From Pseudomonadota bacterium (lineage in GTDB: Bacteria > Pseudomonadota > Alphaproteobacteria > Sphingomonadales > Sphingomonadaceae), in NCBI GenBank assembly GCA_018240865.1, contig JAFEEY010000022.1:1-45368 (forward strand): a stretch of 45,368 nucleotides of DNA, given 5' to 3'. Made by a program: the position numbers and the translations under genes. This document shows positions 7,914 through 16,322 of this stretch, in pieces. Positions within the stretch are counted from its first letter, which is position 1. Each line of letters begins with the position of its first letter. The notes below the pieces were generated by a model that saw only the letters and a program-made list of their open reading frames with translations, ran no database searches and was not told the origin of the DNA.

Positions 7914-10580
7914 ATGGCCGACGATCGCACCATCACCCAGAATCCCGACATCCGTTTTCTCGGGCGCCTGCTCGGCAATGTGATCCGTCACTATGGCGGC
8001 GAGGCCCTGTACCGGCGGACCGAATATATCCGCTCTGCCTCTGTGGACCGGCATCGTGGGGTCGCCGAGGCGGATGCAATCGACCCGGGGCTTGATGCGC
8101 TCAGCATCGACGACACGCTCTCTTTCGTTCGCGGCTTCATGCTCTTTTCCATGCTCGCCAATCTGGCCGAGGACCGGCAGGGCGTGGCCGCGGAGCCGGG
8201 CGCCGACGTCGCTCACGCGATCGAGCGGCTACGCGGCGAAGGGGTGTCTGGCGCCTCGATCGCCGAGCTTCTGAAAGGCGCGCTGATCGCGCCGGTGCTG
8301 ACCGCACACCCGACCGAAGTGCGGCGCAAGAGCATGATCGATCACCGCAACCGCATCGCGGACCTGATGGCACTGCGCGATACCGGCGCGGTCGAGACGC
8401 CGGACGGCGACCCGATCGATCTCGCCGTCGAGCGCCAGATCGCATTGCTATGGCAGACGCGGCCACTGCGCCGCGAGCGGCTCTATGTGGCGGACGAGGT
8501 TGAGACGGCGCGCGCCTATTTTCAGGACGTGTTCCTGCCGGTGCTGCCGATGCTGTACGCGCGCTGGGAACGGTCGCTTGGTGAACGCCCGCCAAGCTTC
8601 GTCCGGCCCGGATCCTGGATCGGCGGCGACCGCGACGGCAATCCGTTCGTGACCGCCGACTCGCTGCGGCTGGCGCTTTCACGCGGCGCGGCGACCGCGA
8701 TCGCCCACTATCTCGACCGTCTCCACGCGCTTGGCGGAGAGCTCTCGATTTCGTCAAATCTCGCCCATGTCGATCCGGCGTTGCTCGCGCTGGCCGGCAC
8801 GAGCCATGACGACGCGCCGGCTCGGGAAGACGAGCCTTACCGCCGTGCGATCTCCGGCATCTATGCCCGGCTGAGCGCGACCTATGAGGCGCTGACCGGT
8901 CGCGCTCCGCCGCGCCCCACCCAGATTGCGGCCGAGCCCTATGCGAGCCCACGCGATCTTCGCCGCGACCTGCTGACGCTCGGGCGTTCGGTCGGCAGCG
9001 AAGGCGGGCCGCTGGCCGGTCCCGGCCCGCTCGGCCGGCTGATCCGTGCGGTCGAGACTTTCGGATTCCACATGGCGACGCTGGACATGCGCCAGAACAG
9101 CGCCGTGCACGAGCGGGTCGTTGCAGAGTTGCTGGCCAGGGCCGGAGTCGAGGCCGACTATGCCACGCTCGATGAGGGGGCACGGGTCGCGCTGTTGTTG
9201 CGCGAGCTTGGCACCGCGCGGCTGCTTGCGACTCCCTATGCGGAATATTCGGACGAGACGCGGAGTGAGCTTGCGATCGTCCGGGCAGCGGCGGAAGCGC
9301 ATGCGCGCTACGGCCCGGCCGCGATCACCACCTACATTGTGTCGATGTGCAAATCGGTGTCCGATCTGCTCGAGGTCCATATTCTGCTGAAAGAGGCCGG
9401 ACTGTACCGGCCGGGCGGCGCACCGGCGGTGATGGCGGTGCCGCTGTTCGAAACGATCGCCGATCTGGAAGCGGCGCCGGAGATCATGCGCGGCTGGTTC
9501 GCGCTGCCGGGCGTGGTCGATTGGGCGAAAGCGCGCGGGCGACAGGAAGTCATGCTCGGCTATTCGGACTCGAACAAGGACGGCGGCTACCTCACGTCGG
9601 TCTGGTCGCTGTTCCGCGCGAGCGAGGCATTGCGCGACGTATTCGCCCGGGCCGGCGTTGCGATGCAGTTGTTTCATGGCCGCGGCGGCGCCGTCGGGCG
9701 AGGCGGCGGCTCATCCTTCGCCGCCATTCTTGGCCAGCCGGCGGGAACGGTGCAGGGCCGGATCAGGATCACCGAACAGGGCGAAGTCATCGCCGCCAAA
9801 TATGGCACGCCCGAAAGCGCGGCCGCCAATCTGGAAGCGATCACGGCCGCCACGCTCCTCGCCAGCCTGGAGCCGGAAGTGGTGTCCAATGTGGACAGGC
9901 CGCGCTTTGAAGAGGCGATGGCGACGCTGTCGGTGGATGCATTTAGGGCCTACCGGTCATTGGTCTATGAAACGGACGGGTTCCGGACCTTCTTCCGTCA
10001 GATGACGCCGATCGCGGAGATCGCGACGCTGAAGATCGGCTCACGCCCGGCCAGCCGCACCAAGTCCGACGCGATCGAGGATCTGCGCGCGATCCCGTGG
10101 GTGTTTAGCTGGGCGCAGGCGCGGGTGATGTTGCCGGGATGGTATGGTGTCGGACACGCGCTCCACGCTTTCCCGGATAAGGGACTGCTGCAGGGGATGG
10201 CCGAAGCCTGGCCCTTCTTCGCGCCGACGCTCGCGAATCTGGAAATGGTGCTGGCCAAGTCCGACATGGCGATCGCCGCGCGTTATGCCGGGCTGGTCGA
10301 GGACAAAGCGGCGGCGGACGCCATTTTCGGCCGCATTCGCGACGACTGGCATCGCACCCGGGACGCGCTGTTGACTGTGACCGGCCAATCCCGGCTGCTC
10401 GAAAAGACGCCGGCCCTCGACACGTCGATCCGGCTGCGCCTGCCTTATATTGAGCCGCTCAATCTGTTGCAGATCGAGCTTCTGAAACGCCACCGGGCCG
10501 GCGAGGGCGATCCACGCATCGCGGAAGGCATCCAGCTTTCGATCAACGCGATCGCGACAGCGCTGCGCAATAGCGGCTGA
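7914..10580 (+). CDS. ppc: Phosphoenolpyruvate carboxylase
   Basis: 888 residues from the ATG at 7914; the same frame is open from a TTG at 7881, and neither start has a strong ribosome binding site. The enzyme adds bicarbonate to PEP to give oxaloacetate, replenishing the TCA cycle. Signatures are intact: LTAHPTEVRRKS with catalytic His132, GYSDSNKDGGYLTSVWSL, and FHGRGGAVGRGGG with His588 and the mobile-loop arginine. The C-terminus ends INAIATALRNSG, close to the usual xNTG end of PEPC but with SG, which may matter for the C-terminal carboxylate region. Cytoplasmic. The opposite PEP-forming enzyme, pckA, is also in this window. Confidence 0.96.
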   Translation: MADDRTITQNPDIRFLGRLLGNVIRHYGGEALYRRTEYIRSASVDRHRGVAEADAIDPGLDALSIDDTLSFVRGFMLFSMLANLAEDRQGVAAEPGADVAHAIERLRGEGVSGASIAELLKGALIAPVLTAHPTEVRRKSMIDHRNRIADLMALRDTGAVETPDGDPIDLAVERQIALLWQTRPLRRERLYVADEVETARAYFQDVFLPVLPMLYARWERSLGERPPSFVRPGSWIGGDRDGNPFVTADSLRLALSRGAATAIAHYLDRLHALGGELSISSNLAHVDPALLALAGTSHDDAPAREDEPYRRAISGIYARLSATYEALTGRAPPRPTQIAAEPYASPRDLRRDLLTLGRSVGSEGGPLAGPGPLGRLIRAVETFGFHMATLDMRQNSAVHERVVAELLARAGVEADYATLDEGARVALLLRELGTARLLATPYAEYSDETRSELAIVRAAAEAHARYGPAAITTYIVSMCKSVSDLLEVHILLKEAGLYRPGGAPAVMAVPLFETIADLEAAPEIMRGWFALPGVVDWAKARGRQEVMLGYSDSNKDGGYLTSVWSLFRASEALRDVFARAGVAMQLFHGRGGAVGRGGGSSFAAILGQPAGTVQGRIRITEQGEVIAAKYGTPESAAANLEAITAATLLASLEPEVVSNVDRPRFEEAMATLSVDAFRAYRSLVYETDGFRTFFRQMTPIAEIATLKIGSRPASRTKSDAIEDLRAIPWVFSWAQARVMLPGWYGVGHALHAFPDKGLLQGMAEAWPFFAPTLANLEMVLAKSDMAIAARYAGLVEDKAAADAIFGRIRDDWHRTRDALLTVTGQSRLLEKTPALDTSIRLRLPYIEPLNLLQIELLKRHRAGEGDPRIAEGIQLSINAIATALRNSG

Positions 10581-10708
10581 CAGCGACGAACTGGTTTGAA
10601 TCCGCGCCGAACCGTTGGATGTCGCGATGCGTCTGCGTAACGAAACCCTTGCCGACGCCGGACACTTTTGTGAGGTTCCCGGCCGCTGATTGGGGGAGTT
10701 TTTAGACA

Positions 10709-10942
10709 ATGATTTTGGTCGCGATAGCGTTATTGCAGGCAACGGCTCCGGCACAGAATGCCTCGAGCGTGCAACCGGTGGCAGCGCCCGAGGCGTCGCC
10801 TGCCGCCGACGAAGGCTCCGAAGGGCCCAAGATGAAGCGTGTTTGCAAGAAGGTCATGGACCCGCGCGTGCCCACGCTCGCGTCGCGCCAGACCGTCTGC
10901 AAATATGTGCCTGCCGACGAGGATAAGCCGTCCAACCGGTGA
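10709..10942 (+). CDS. Small exported protein with two conserved-looking cysteines
   Basis: 77 residues. GGGGGAG precedes the ATG at 10709. The N-terminus (MILVAIALLQATAPAQ) is a short signal peptide, followed by an Ala/Pro/Ser linker and a basic C-terminal core containing KRVCKKVMDPRVPTLASRQT with Cys46 and then Cys64, which could form a disulfide. I recognise the general type (small periplasmic sphingomonad proteins with a CxxxxxxxxR..C core) but no assigned function. Its TGA overlaps the GTG start of the following crotonase gene, so translation is coupled. Confidence 0.7.
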   Translation: MILVAIALLQATAPAQNASSVQPVAAPEASPAADEGSEGPKMKRVCKKVMDPRVPTLASRQTVCKYVPADEDKPSNR

Positions 10943-11742
10943 CATCCCAACCGATCCTTGCAGAGCGTGACGGTGCGATCCTCACCGTCACGCTCAATCT
11001 TCCGGAAAAGCGCAACCCTGTCTCGGATCCGGCAGTGATCGCCGGACTGGAGGAGGTGCTTCGGGCGGCCGACGCCGATATCGGCGTGCGCGCCGTGATC
11101 CTGACCGGAGCAGGGATTGCCTTTTCATCCGGCGGCGATCTGAAGGCGATGAAGTCCGGCACCGGGCTGCGTGCGGCGTTGCCCGCGCAGACACGACGCA
11201 ATTACCGGGAGGGCATTCAGCGGCTGCCTTTGCTGTTCCATAATCTGGAAGTGCCGGTGATCGCCGCGATCAATGGACCGGCGATCGGCGCCGGCCTCGA
11301 TCTCGCCTGTATGTGCGATGTGCGCGTTGCTGCCGACACGGCGATTTTCGCGGAGAGTTTCGTGAAGGTCGGCATCGTGCCGGGCGACGGCGGCGCCTGG
11401 CTGCTGCCACGCATCGTCGGCTTCTCGGTCGCGACCGAATTGGCACTGACCGGCGAAACGTTCGACGCGGCGGAAGCGCTGCGCATCGGCCTTGTCTCGC
11501 GCGTGGTTCCGGCCGCCGATCTGATGGCCGCGGCGCGCAAGGTCGCCGACCGGATCGCCGTCAACCCGCCGCATGCGGTCCGCATGACCAAAAGGCTGCT
11601 CCGTGAGGGGCAGACGGCGACTTTGTCCAACATCCTCGAACTGTCCGCCGCGATGCAGTCGCTCGCCCACGCGACCCGCGACAATGACGAAGCGATCGAC
11701 GCTTTCATCGAAAAGCGCCGGCCGAATTTCACCGGCGAATAG
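10939..11742 (+). CDS. Enoyl-CoA hydratase/isomerase (crotonase) family protein
   Basis: 267 residues from a GTG that overlaps the upstream stop (GTGA). The crotonase fold is shown by the oxyanion-hole segments GAGIAFSSGGDLKAM and NGPAIGAGLDLACMCDVRVA and by FAESFVKVGIVPGDGGAWLL. The position often holding a second catalytic Glu carries Asp in PGDGG, so hydratase, isomerase or another crotonase reaction on an acyl-CoA cannot be separated from sequence. The C-terminal helix includes RMTKRLLREG, usual for the family. It is convergent with the SDR gene, with only two bases between stops. Confidence 0.92.
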   Translation: MTSQPILAERDGAILTVTLNLPEKRNPVSDPAVIAGLEEVLRAADADIGVRAVILTGAGIAFSSGGDLKAMKSGTGLRAALPAQTRRNYREGIQRLPLLFHNLEVPVIAAINGPAIGAGLDLACMCDVRVAADTAIFAESFVKVGIVPGDGGAWLLPRIVGFSVATELALTGETFDAAEALRIGLVSRVVPAADLMAAARKVADRIAVNPPHAVRMTKRLLREGQTATLSNILELSAAMQSLAHATRDNDEAIDAFIEKRRPNFTGE

Positions 11743-11744
11743 CC

Positions 11745-12461
11745 TCAATAATTGAGCATGATCCTGCGGGCGAGGGCGGGAGAGATTTCGCTCACGATCC
11801 GCAGCATCCGGGTCGCGCCGATATAGGCTTCGGTCTTGCCGCTCTTGATCGCCGCGACGATGGCGGCGGCGCAGTCCTGCGCAGACATTTTCTTGTGCGT
11901 GTTTTCCACGGTCATGCGAGTTTCCACCACTGGTGGCAGCGCCTCGATCACAGTCATGTTGCTGCCCTTCAACTGGTGCCGCAGCGCCTGCGTGAAACTG
12001 CGTAAGCCGGCCTTGGTCGCACAATAGACGCCGGCCGCGCTCGGTGCGATCGCGAGGCCCGAAGTGACGTTGACGATCGCCGCTTCCGGCCGCTGACGGA
12101 GCGTCGGGAGAAATTTGGCGATCAAATGCATCGGCGCATTCAGGTTGAGGAAGATCGCGCGATCGGTCTGATCCAGATCGAAGCCGTTGAGAAGATCGCG
12201 CGGTCCGCCCATGCCGGCATTGTTGATCAGGATATCGAGCGCGACGCCGTCCAGCGCCTGCACGACCTTGTCGCAGCCGGCGCCGGTGCTGAGGTCGGCT
12301 TCGATGGCTTGGAAATTCGCCTCGCGTGCCGCGGCAAGTCGGCCGGGATCGCGCCCGGCCACGACCACGATCGCGCCTTTCGCTTTCAGCTGCCGAGCAA
12401 TCTCCAGCCCGATCCCGTCGGTTCCGCCTGTCACCAAAGCCGTCTTGCCCGCGATCCGCAT
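11745..12461 (-). CDS. Short-chain dehydrogenase/reductase (SDR)
   Basis: About 238 residues from MRIAGKTALV; an in-frame ATG four codons upstream (12473) is possible. Classical SDR features are present: the nucleotide-binding TGGTDGIGLEIA, the NNAGMGG motif, a serine in NVTSGLA, and the catalytic pair in YCATKAG (YxxxK). The region after the dinucleotide fold begins AGRDPGR, and the Arg after the second strand suggests NADP(H) preference, which is inference. Substrate unknown. It is divergent from uvrC, with about 50 bases between starts. Confidence 0.92.
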   Translation of the reverse strand: MRIAGKTALVTGGTDGIGLEIARQLKAKGAIVVVAGRDPGRLAAAREANFQAIEADLSTGAGCDKVVQALDGVALDILINNAGMGGPRDLLNGFDLDQTDRAIFLNLNAPMHLIAKFLPTLRQRPEAAIVNVTSGLAIAPSAAGVYCATKAGLRSFTQALRHQLKGSNMTVIEALPPVVETRMTVENTHKKMSAQDCAAAIVAAIKSGKTEAYIGATRMLRIVSEISPALARRIMLNY

Positions 12462-12510
12462 TCGCCCCTCCATTGCCGCATGCCGCGGTCGGGCCTAACT
12501 CTGCCATTGC

Positions 12511-14433
12511 ATGTCCCGCCCGCAAAGCCCCGACCGTTTCAATGAAGAGGCCGCAACTTACTCGGTGCGCGGCGCTGACGCGCCCGATCTGGAAGCGGGC
12601 GTCGCAGCGATCCGCAACGTGCTGAAAACATTGCCGGTGCGGCCCGGTGTGTACCGGATGCACGATGTGCGCGGCGATGTGCTCTATGTTGGCAAGGCGC
12701 GGGCGCTCCGGAACCGGGTGACGAACTATACCCAGGTCGCTCGGCTTTCGAAGCGACTGCAGCGCATGGTCGCGCAGACCCGGTCGATGACGATCGTCAC
12801 GACCAACAACGAGGCGGAAGCATTGTTGCTCGAAGCGCAGCTGATCAAGCGCTACCGCCCGCCCTACAATGTCCTGCTGCGGGACGACAAAAGCTTCCCC
12901 TACATTCTGCTCCGCGCCGATCACGACTTTCCGCGCATCCAGAAGCATCGCGGCGCGCAGAAGATCAAAGGCAATTATTACGGCCCCTTCGCCAGCGCCG
13001 GGTCGGTGACGCGAACGCTGAATGCATTGCAAAAGCTCTTCCTGCTCCGCTCCTGCACCGACAGCTTCTTCGCCAATCGCTCGCGGCCGTGCCTGCTTTA
13101 CCAGATCAAGCGCTGCTCGGCGCCGTGCGTCGGGCGGATCGACGAGGCGGCCTATGGCGAGCTAGTTGGAGACGCCAAGGCGTTCCTGGCCGGAAAATCG
13201 ACCCAGGTGCAGGCCAAGCTTGGCGCCGCGATGCAGCAAGCGTCCGAAGCGATGGATTTCGAGCTGGCGGCGGTGTTCCGCGACCGGCTGAAAGCGCTCA
13301 CTTTCATCCAGGGCTCGCAGGCGATCAACGCTGAAGGCGTGGGCGATGCCGACATTTTCGCGCTCGCCTGCAAGGCAGGCACGATGTGCATCCAGGGTTT
13401 CTTCATTCGCGGCGGCCAGAATTGGGGGCATCGCAGCTTTTTCCCCACGCATACTGACGGCGTATCGGAAGAAGAGGTGCTGGCGAGCTTCCTGATGCAA
13501 TTCTATGAGGAAGTGCCGCCGCCCCGGACGATCCTGCTCGATCGCGCGCTGGCGGAGGGCGAGCTGATCGCGGAAGCGCTGTGCGAGGCGGCCAGAGGCA
13601 AGGTCATCATCTCGCAGCCCCAGCGCGGCGACCGTAAGCGGCTGATCGAGCAGGCGAAGCGCAATGCCGAGGAAGCGCTGGACCGCCGCCTCGCCGAAAG
13701 CACGACGCAGGCGCGGCTGCTGCGTGATCTGGCCGAGCTGTTCGAATTGGACGGGCCGCCGGATCGTATCGAGGTGTATGACAACAGCCATATTCAAGGA
13801 ACGAGCGCGCTGGGCGCGATGATCGTCGCGGGCCCGGAGGGCTTTCGCAAAAACAGCTATCGCAAGTTCAATATCAAGCGGGCCGAGACAGTACCGGGCG
13901 ACGATTTTGCGATGATGCGCGAAGTGTTCGAGCGGCGCTTCGCCCGCGCCAAATCCGAAGACCCGGATCGCGAGAGCGGCGACTGGCCCGATCTGGTGCT
14001 GATCGACGGCGGCCGCGGCCAGCTCAACGCGGCGATGAAGACGCTGGAGGAAATCGGCGTCGAGGATGTCGCTCTGGTCGGCGTCGCCAAGGGTCCGCAC
14101 CACGGCCGCGAGGGGCGCGAGGTGTTCCATTTGCCGGACGGGCGCGAAATCACTTTGCCGCCCAACTCTCCGTTGCTCTTCTACGTCCAGCGGTTGCGCG
14201 ACGAGGCCCACCGCTTCGCGATCGGCGCGCACCGGCAGAAGCGCGCCAAGGCGATCGGCGTCAGCTCGCTCGACGAAGTGCCGGGTATCGGCCCCGCGCG
14301 GAAAAAGGCGCTGCTGATGCATTTCGGTACAGCCAAAGCAGTGCGATCGGCGTCGCTCGCGGATCTGCAGAAGGCGCCGGGGGTGAGCCGCAGCGTCGCG
14401 CAGCAGATCTACGATTTCTATCATGCGAAGTGA
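12511..14433 (+). CDS. uvrC: Excinuclease ABC subunit C
   Basis: 640 residues, full length. UvrC makes both incisions flanking a lesion in nucleotide excision repair. Domains in order: GIY-YIG endonuclease (LPVRPGVYRM...DVLYVGKARALRNRV, about 35-115), a Cys-rich linker (RPCLLYQIKRCSAPCVGRI), the UVR/UvrB-contact region (about 230-265), the RNase H-like nuclease (YDNSHIQGTSALGAMIV and LVLIDGGRGQLNAA) and C-terminal helix-hairpin-helix motifs (VPGIGPARKKALL, APGVSRSVAQQIY). A family A repeat follows the stop directly, before recO. Confidence 0.96.
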   Translation: MSRPQSPDRFNEEAATYSVRGADAPDLEAGVAAIRNVLKTLPVRPGVYRMHDVRGDVLYVGKARALRNRVTNYTQVARLSKRLQRMVAQTRSMTIVTTNNEAEALLLEAQLIKRYRPPYNVLLRDDKSFPYILLRADHDFPRIQKHRGAQKIKGNYYGPFASAGSVTRTLNALQKLFLLRSCTDSFFANRSRPCLLYQIKRCSAPCVGRIDEAAYGELVGDAKAFLAGKSTQVQAKLGAAMQQASEAMDFELAAVFRDRLKALTFIQGSQAINAEGVGDADIFALACKAGTMCIQGFFIRGGQNWGHRSFFPTHTDGVSEEEVLASFLMQFYEEVPPPRTILLDRALAEGELIAEALCEAARGKVIISQPQRGDRKRLIEQAKRNAEEALDRRLAESTTQARLLRDLAELFELDGPPDRIEVYDNSHIQGTSALGAMIVAGPEGFRKNSYRKFNIKRAETVPGDDFAMMREVFERRFARAKSEDPDRESGDWPDLVLIDGGRGQLNAAMKTLEEIGVEDVALVGVAKGPHHGREGREVFHLPDGREITLPPNSPLLFYVQRLRDEAHRFAIGAHRQKRAKAIGVSSLDEVPGIGPARKKALLMHFGTAKAVRSASLADLQKAPGVSRSVAQQIYDFYHAK

Positions 14434-14440
14434 TTTTCTT

Positions 14441-14585
14441 CCCTCTCCCCGGCGGGGAGAGGGCGACTCCCCCGGACTTGATCCGGGGGAGCGGGGTGAG
14501 GGGGTTCTGAGTCCGGATTTCAAACTCAGAGCCCCCTCACCCGGGCGGCTCCGCCGTCTCGACCTCTCCCCGCAGGGGAGAGGTG
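14441..14585. repeat. Family A palindromic repeat, copy 1 (uvrC-recO)
   Basis: A long palindromic element whose two ends are small hairpins (CCTCTCCCCGGCGGGGAGAG and CCTCTCCCCGCAGGGGAGAG), with an inner complementary pair GGTGAGGGGGTTCTGAG / CTCAGAGCCCCCTCACC and further short palindromes. It lies between the uvrC stop and the recO GTG; the GGGGAGAGG at its right end sits where a ribosome binding site would be. Copies 2, 3 and 4 are at 27741, 35472 and 39473. Confidence 0.85.
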
Positions 14586-14592
14586 CTGTGCT

Positions 14593-15195
14593 GTGATCGT
14601 AACCGGCCCCGCCATTATCGTCGCGGTCCGCTCGCATGGCGAGCATGGGGCGATTGTCCGTGCGCTGACTCCGCGCGACGGCCTTCAGGCCGGCTATGTG
14701 CGGGGCGGGCGGTCGCGGAGGCTACGGCCGGTGTTGGTTCCGGGCAATCTGGTCGAGGCGGAGTTTCGCGCGCGGGTCGAGGAGCAGCTTGCCGCCGCGA
14801 CCGTCGAGTTGGCGCACAGCCGGGCGCCCTTGCTGTCGGAACCGTTACCGGCGGCGGGCATCGACTGGGTGACGGCGCTGGTGGCAGCCGCGCTGCCGGA
14901 GGGTCAGCCCTATCCCGCGCTTTATGACGGGCTTTCCGGCGTACTCGATGCGATCGAGCACGCGCCGAGCGCAAGGGGCTGGGCGCTGGCGCTGGCGCGG
15001 TTCGAACGGCTTTTGCTGATGGCGCTCGGCTTTGGCGGCGCGCCATCGGTGGACGTTTCGGTGCGTGACATGCTGCGCGCGAATGGCAGTGCGCTTGACG
15101 AGCATCTGTTCGGCGATCGCCGCACCGACATCCTGGCGGCCCGCGAGCGGCTGATGGATCGGCTGGACCGTGCCACCCAACTCCGTTCGGGCTGA
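14593..15195 (+). CDS. recO: DNA repair protein RecO
   Basis: 200 residues, somewhat short for RecO (usually about 230-250). RecO loads RecA onto SSB-coated DNA in the RecFOR pathway. The N-terminal OB-fold region is recognisable: [40 protein letters not shown] and [20 protein letters not shown]. The C-terminal helical domain is compact and I see no zinc-binding cysteines. The GTG start at 14593 follows the repeat's purine-rich end. The stop codon TGA lies inside the left arm of a family B repeat, so the last residues (LRSG) are repeat-encoded and the native C-terminus may have been altered by the insertion. Confidence 0.88.
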   Translation: MIVTGPAIIVAVRSHGEHGAIVRALTPRDGLQAGYVRGGRSRRLRPVLVPGNLVEAEFRARVEEQLAAATVELAHSRAPLLSEPLPAAGIDWVTALVAAALPEGQPYPALYDGLSGVLDAIEHAPSARGWALALARFERLLLMALGFGGAPSVDVSVRDMLRANGSALDEHLFGDRRTDILAARERLMDRLDRATQLRSG

Positions 15196-15271
15196 GCTTG
15201 TCGAAGGCCTCCCTTCTTCCTAGGGCGGTAAAAGAAAGGGAGGGCTTCGACGAGCTCAGCCCGAACGGAGT
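15181..15271. repeat. Family B inverted repeat (recO-leuB)
   Basis: The left arm, beginning CTCCGTTCGGGCTGAGC, and the right arm, ending GCTCAGCCCGAACGGAG, are near-perfect complements of about 35 bases around a short spacer. The left arm contains the recO TGA (15193-15195); the right arm ends in GGAG, which lies 8 bases before the leuB ATG and serves as its only visible Shine-Dalgarno. Only one copy is visible in this window. Confidence 0.85.
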
Positions 15272-15278
15272 GGGGTAT

Positions 15279-16322
15279 ATGCTCGTAGCTGTTCTGCCAG
15301 GCGACGGAATCGGACCCGAGGTCATCGCCGAGGCCGTGCGGGTGCTGGACGCGCTCGGTCTCGGGCTGGCGTTCGAGACCGCGCCGGTGGGCGGCGCGGC
15401 ATATAAGGCGGCCGGCCATCCGCTGCCGCCTGCGACGCTCGACCTTGCCCGGCGCGCCGAAGCCATTCTGTTCGGCGCGGTCGGCGATCCCGAGTGCGAT
15501 ACGTTGGAGCGGTCGCTCCGGCCCGAACAGGCGATTCTGGGCCTGCGCAAGGCGCTGGGCCTCTTCGCGAACCTGCGCCCGGCCAGGGCGTTTCCCGAAT
15601 TGCTCGATGCGTCCGCGCTGCGTCCGGAAATCGCCGCCGGCATCGACCTGATGATCGTCCGCGAGCTGACCGGCGACGTCTATTTCGGCACGCCGCGCGG
15701 ACGCCGCACGACCGACACCGGTTTGCGCGAAGGCTTCGACACGATGCGTTATGATGAGAGCGAAGTTGCCCGCATCGCGCGCACCGGCTTTGAGGCAGCG
15801 CGGCGCCGGCGCGGGCGGCTTTGTTCGGTGGACAAGGCCAATGTGCTGGAAACCTCGCAGCTGTGGCGCGACGTGGTGATCGAAGTGTCGGCCGACTATC
15901 GGGATGTCGCGCTGGAGCACATGTATGTCGACAACGCCGCGATGCAGCTGGTGCGCAATCCGGGTGCGTTCGACGTGATCGTGACCGGCAATCTGTTCGG
16001 CGACATCCTGTCCGACCAGGCGTCCATGTGCGTCGGGTCGATCGGCCTCCTGCCTTCAGCCGCTCTCGATGCCGATGGAAAAGGCCTTTACGAGCCGATC
16101 CACGGTTCCGCGCCTGACATAGCGGGGCAGGGAAAGGCCAATCCGCTGGCCACAATCCTCTCCGCCGCAATGATGTTGCGCCATTCGCTGGGAAGGGCCG
16201 ACGCGGCCGATCGCATCGAGGTCGCGGTCGCGAAGACTTTGGCGGACGGCCTGCGGACCGCCGATCTTGGCGGTAAGGTCAACACATCGGCAATGGGTGA
16301 CGCGGTACTGGCCCGCCTATGA
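15279..16322 (+). CDS. leuB: 3-isopropylmalate dehydrogenase
   Basis: 347 residues from the ATG at 15279. It oxidises and decarboxylates 3-isopropylmalate with NAD+ in leucine synthesis. Motifs: [19 protein letters not shown] at the N-terminus, the substrate-binding arginines around [20 protein letters not shown], and the metal/NAD site [20 protein letters not shown] followed by [20 protein letters not shown]. The frame is open back to 15198 but that portion is repeat sequence, so the later start is preferred. The GT2 gene overlaps its stop by ATGA. leuC and leuD are not in the window. Confidence 0.95.
   Translation: MLVAVLPGDGIGPEVIAEAVRVLDALGLGLAFETAPVGGAAYKAAGHPLPPATLDLARRAEAILFGAVGDPECDTLERSLRPEQAILGLRKALGLFANLRPARAFPELLDASALRPEIAAGIDLMIVRELTGDVYFGTPRGRRTTDTGLREGFDTMRYDESEVARIARTGFEAARRRRGRLCSVDKANVLETSQLWRDVVIEVSADYRDVALEHMYVDNAAMQLVRNPGAFDVIVTGNLFGDILSDQASMCVGSIGLLPSAALDADGKGLYEPIHGSAPDIAGQGKANPLATILSAAMMLRHSLGRADAADRIEVAVAKTLADGLRTADLGGKVNTSAMGDAVLARL

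Noticed and set aside
11125..13032. A 635-codon open frame on the minus strand
   Set aside because: It lies opposite the crotonase, SDR and uvrC genes, which have clear family motifs; the antisense frame is low-complexity, Arg/Gly/His-rich and matches no family. A GC-rich shadow.
14441..14585. CRISPR array or insertion sequence
   Set aside because: The repeats are single palindromic units without regular spacers, and there is no transposase, target-site duplication that I can see, or cas gene.
15198..15278. Extended N-terminus for leuB starting at 15198
   Set aside because: The added residues are encoded by the family B repeat and lack homology; the family start matches [14 protein letters not shown] at 15279.
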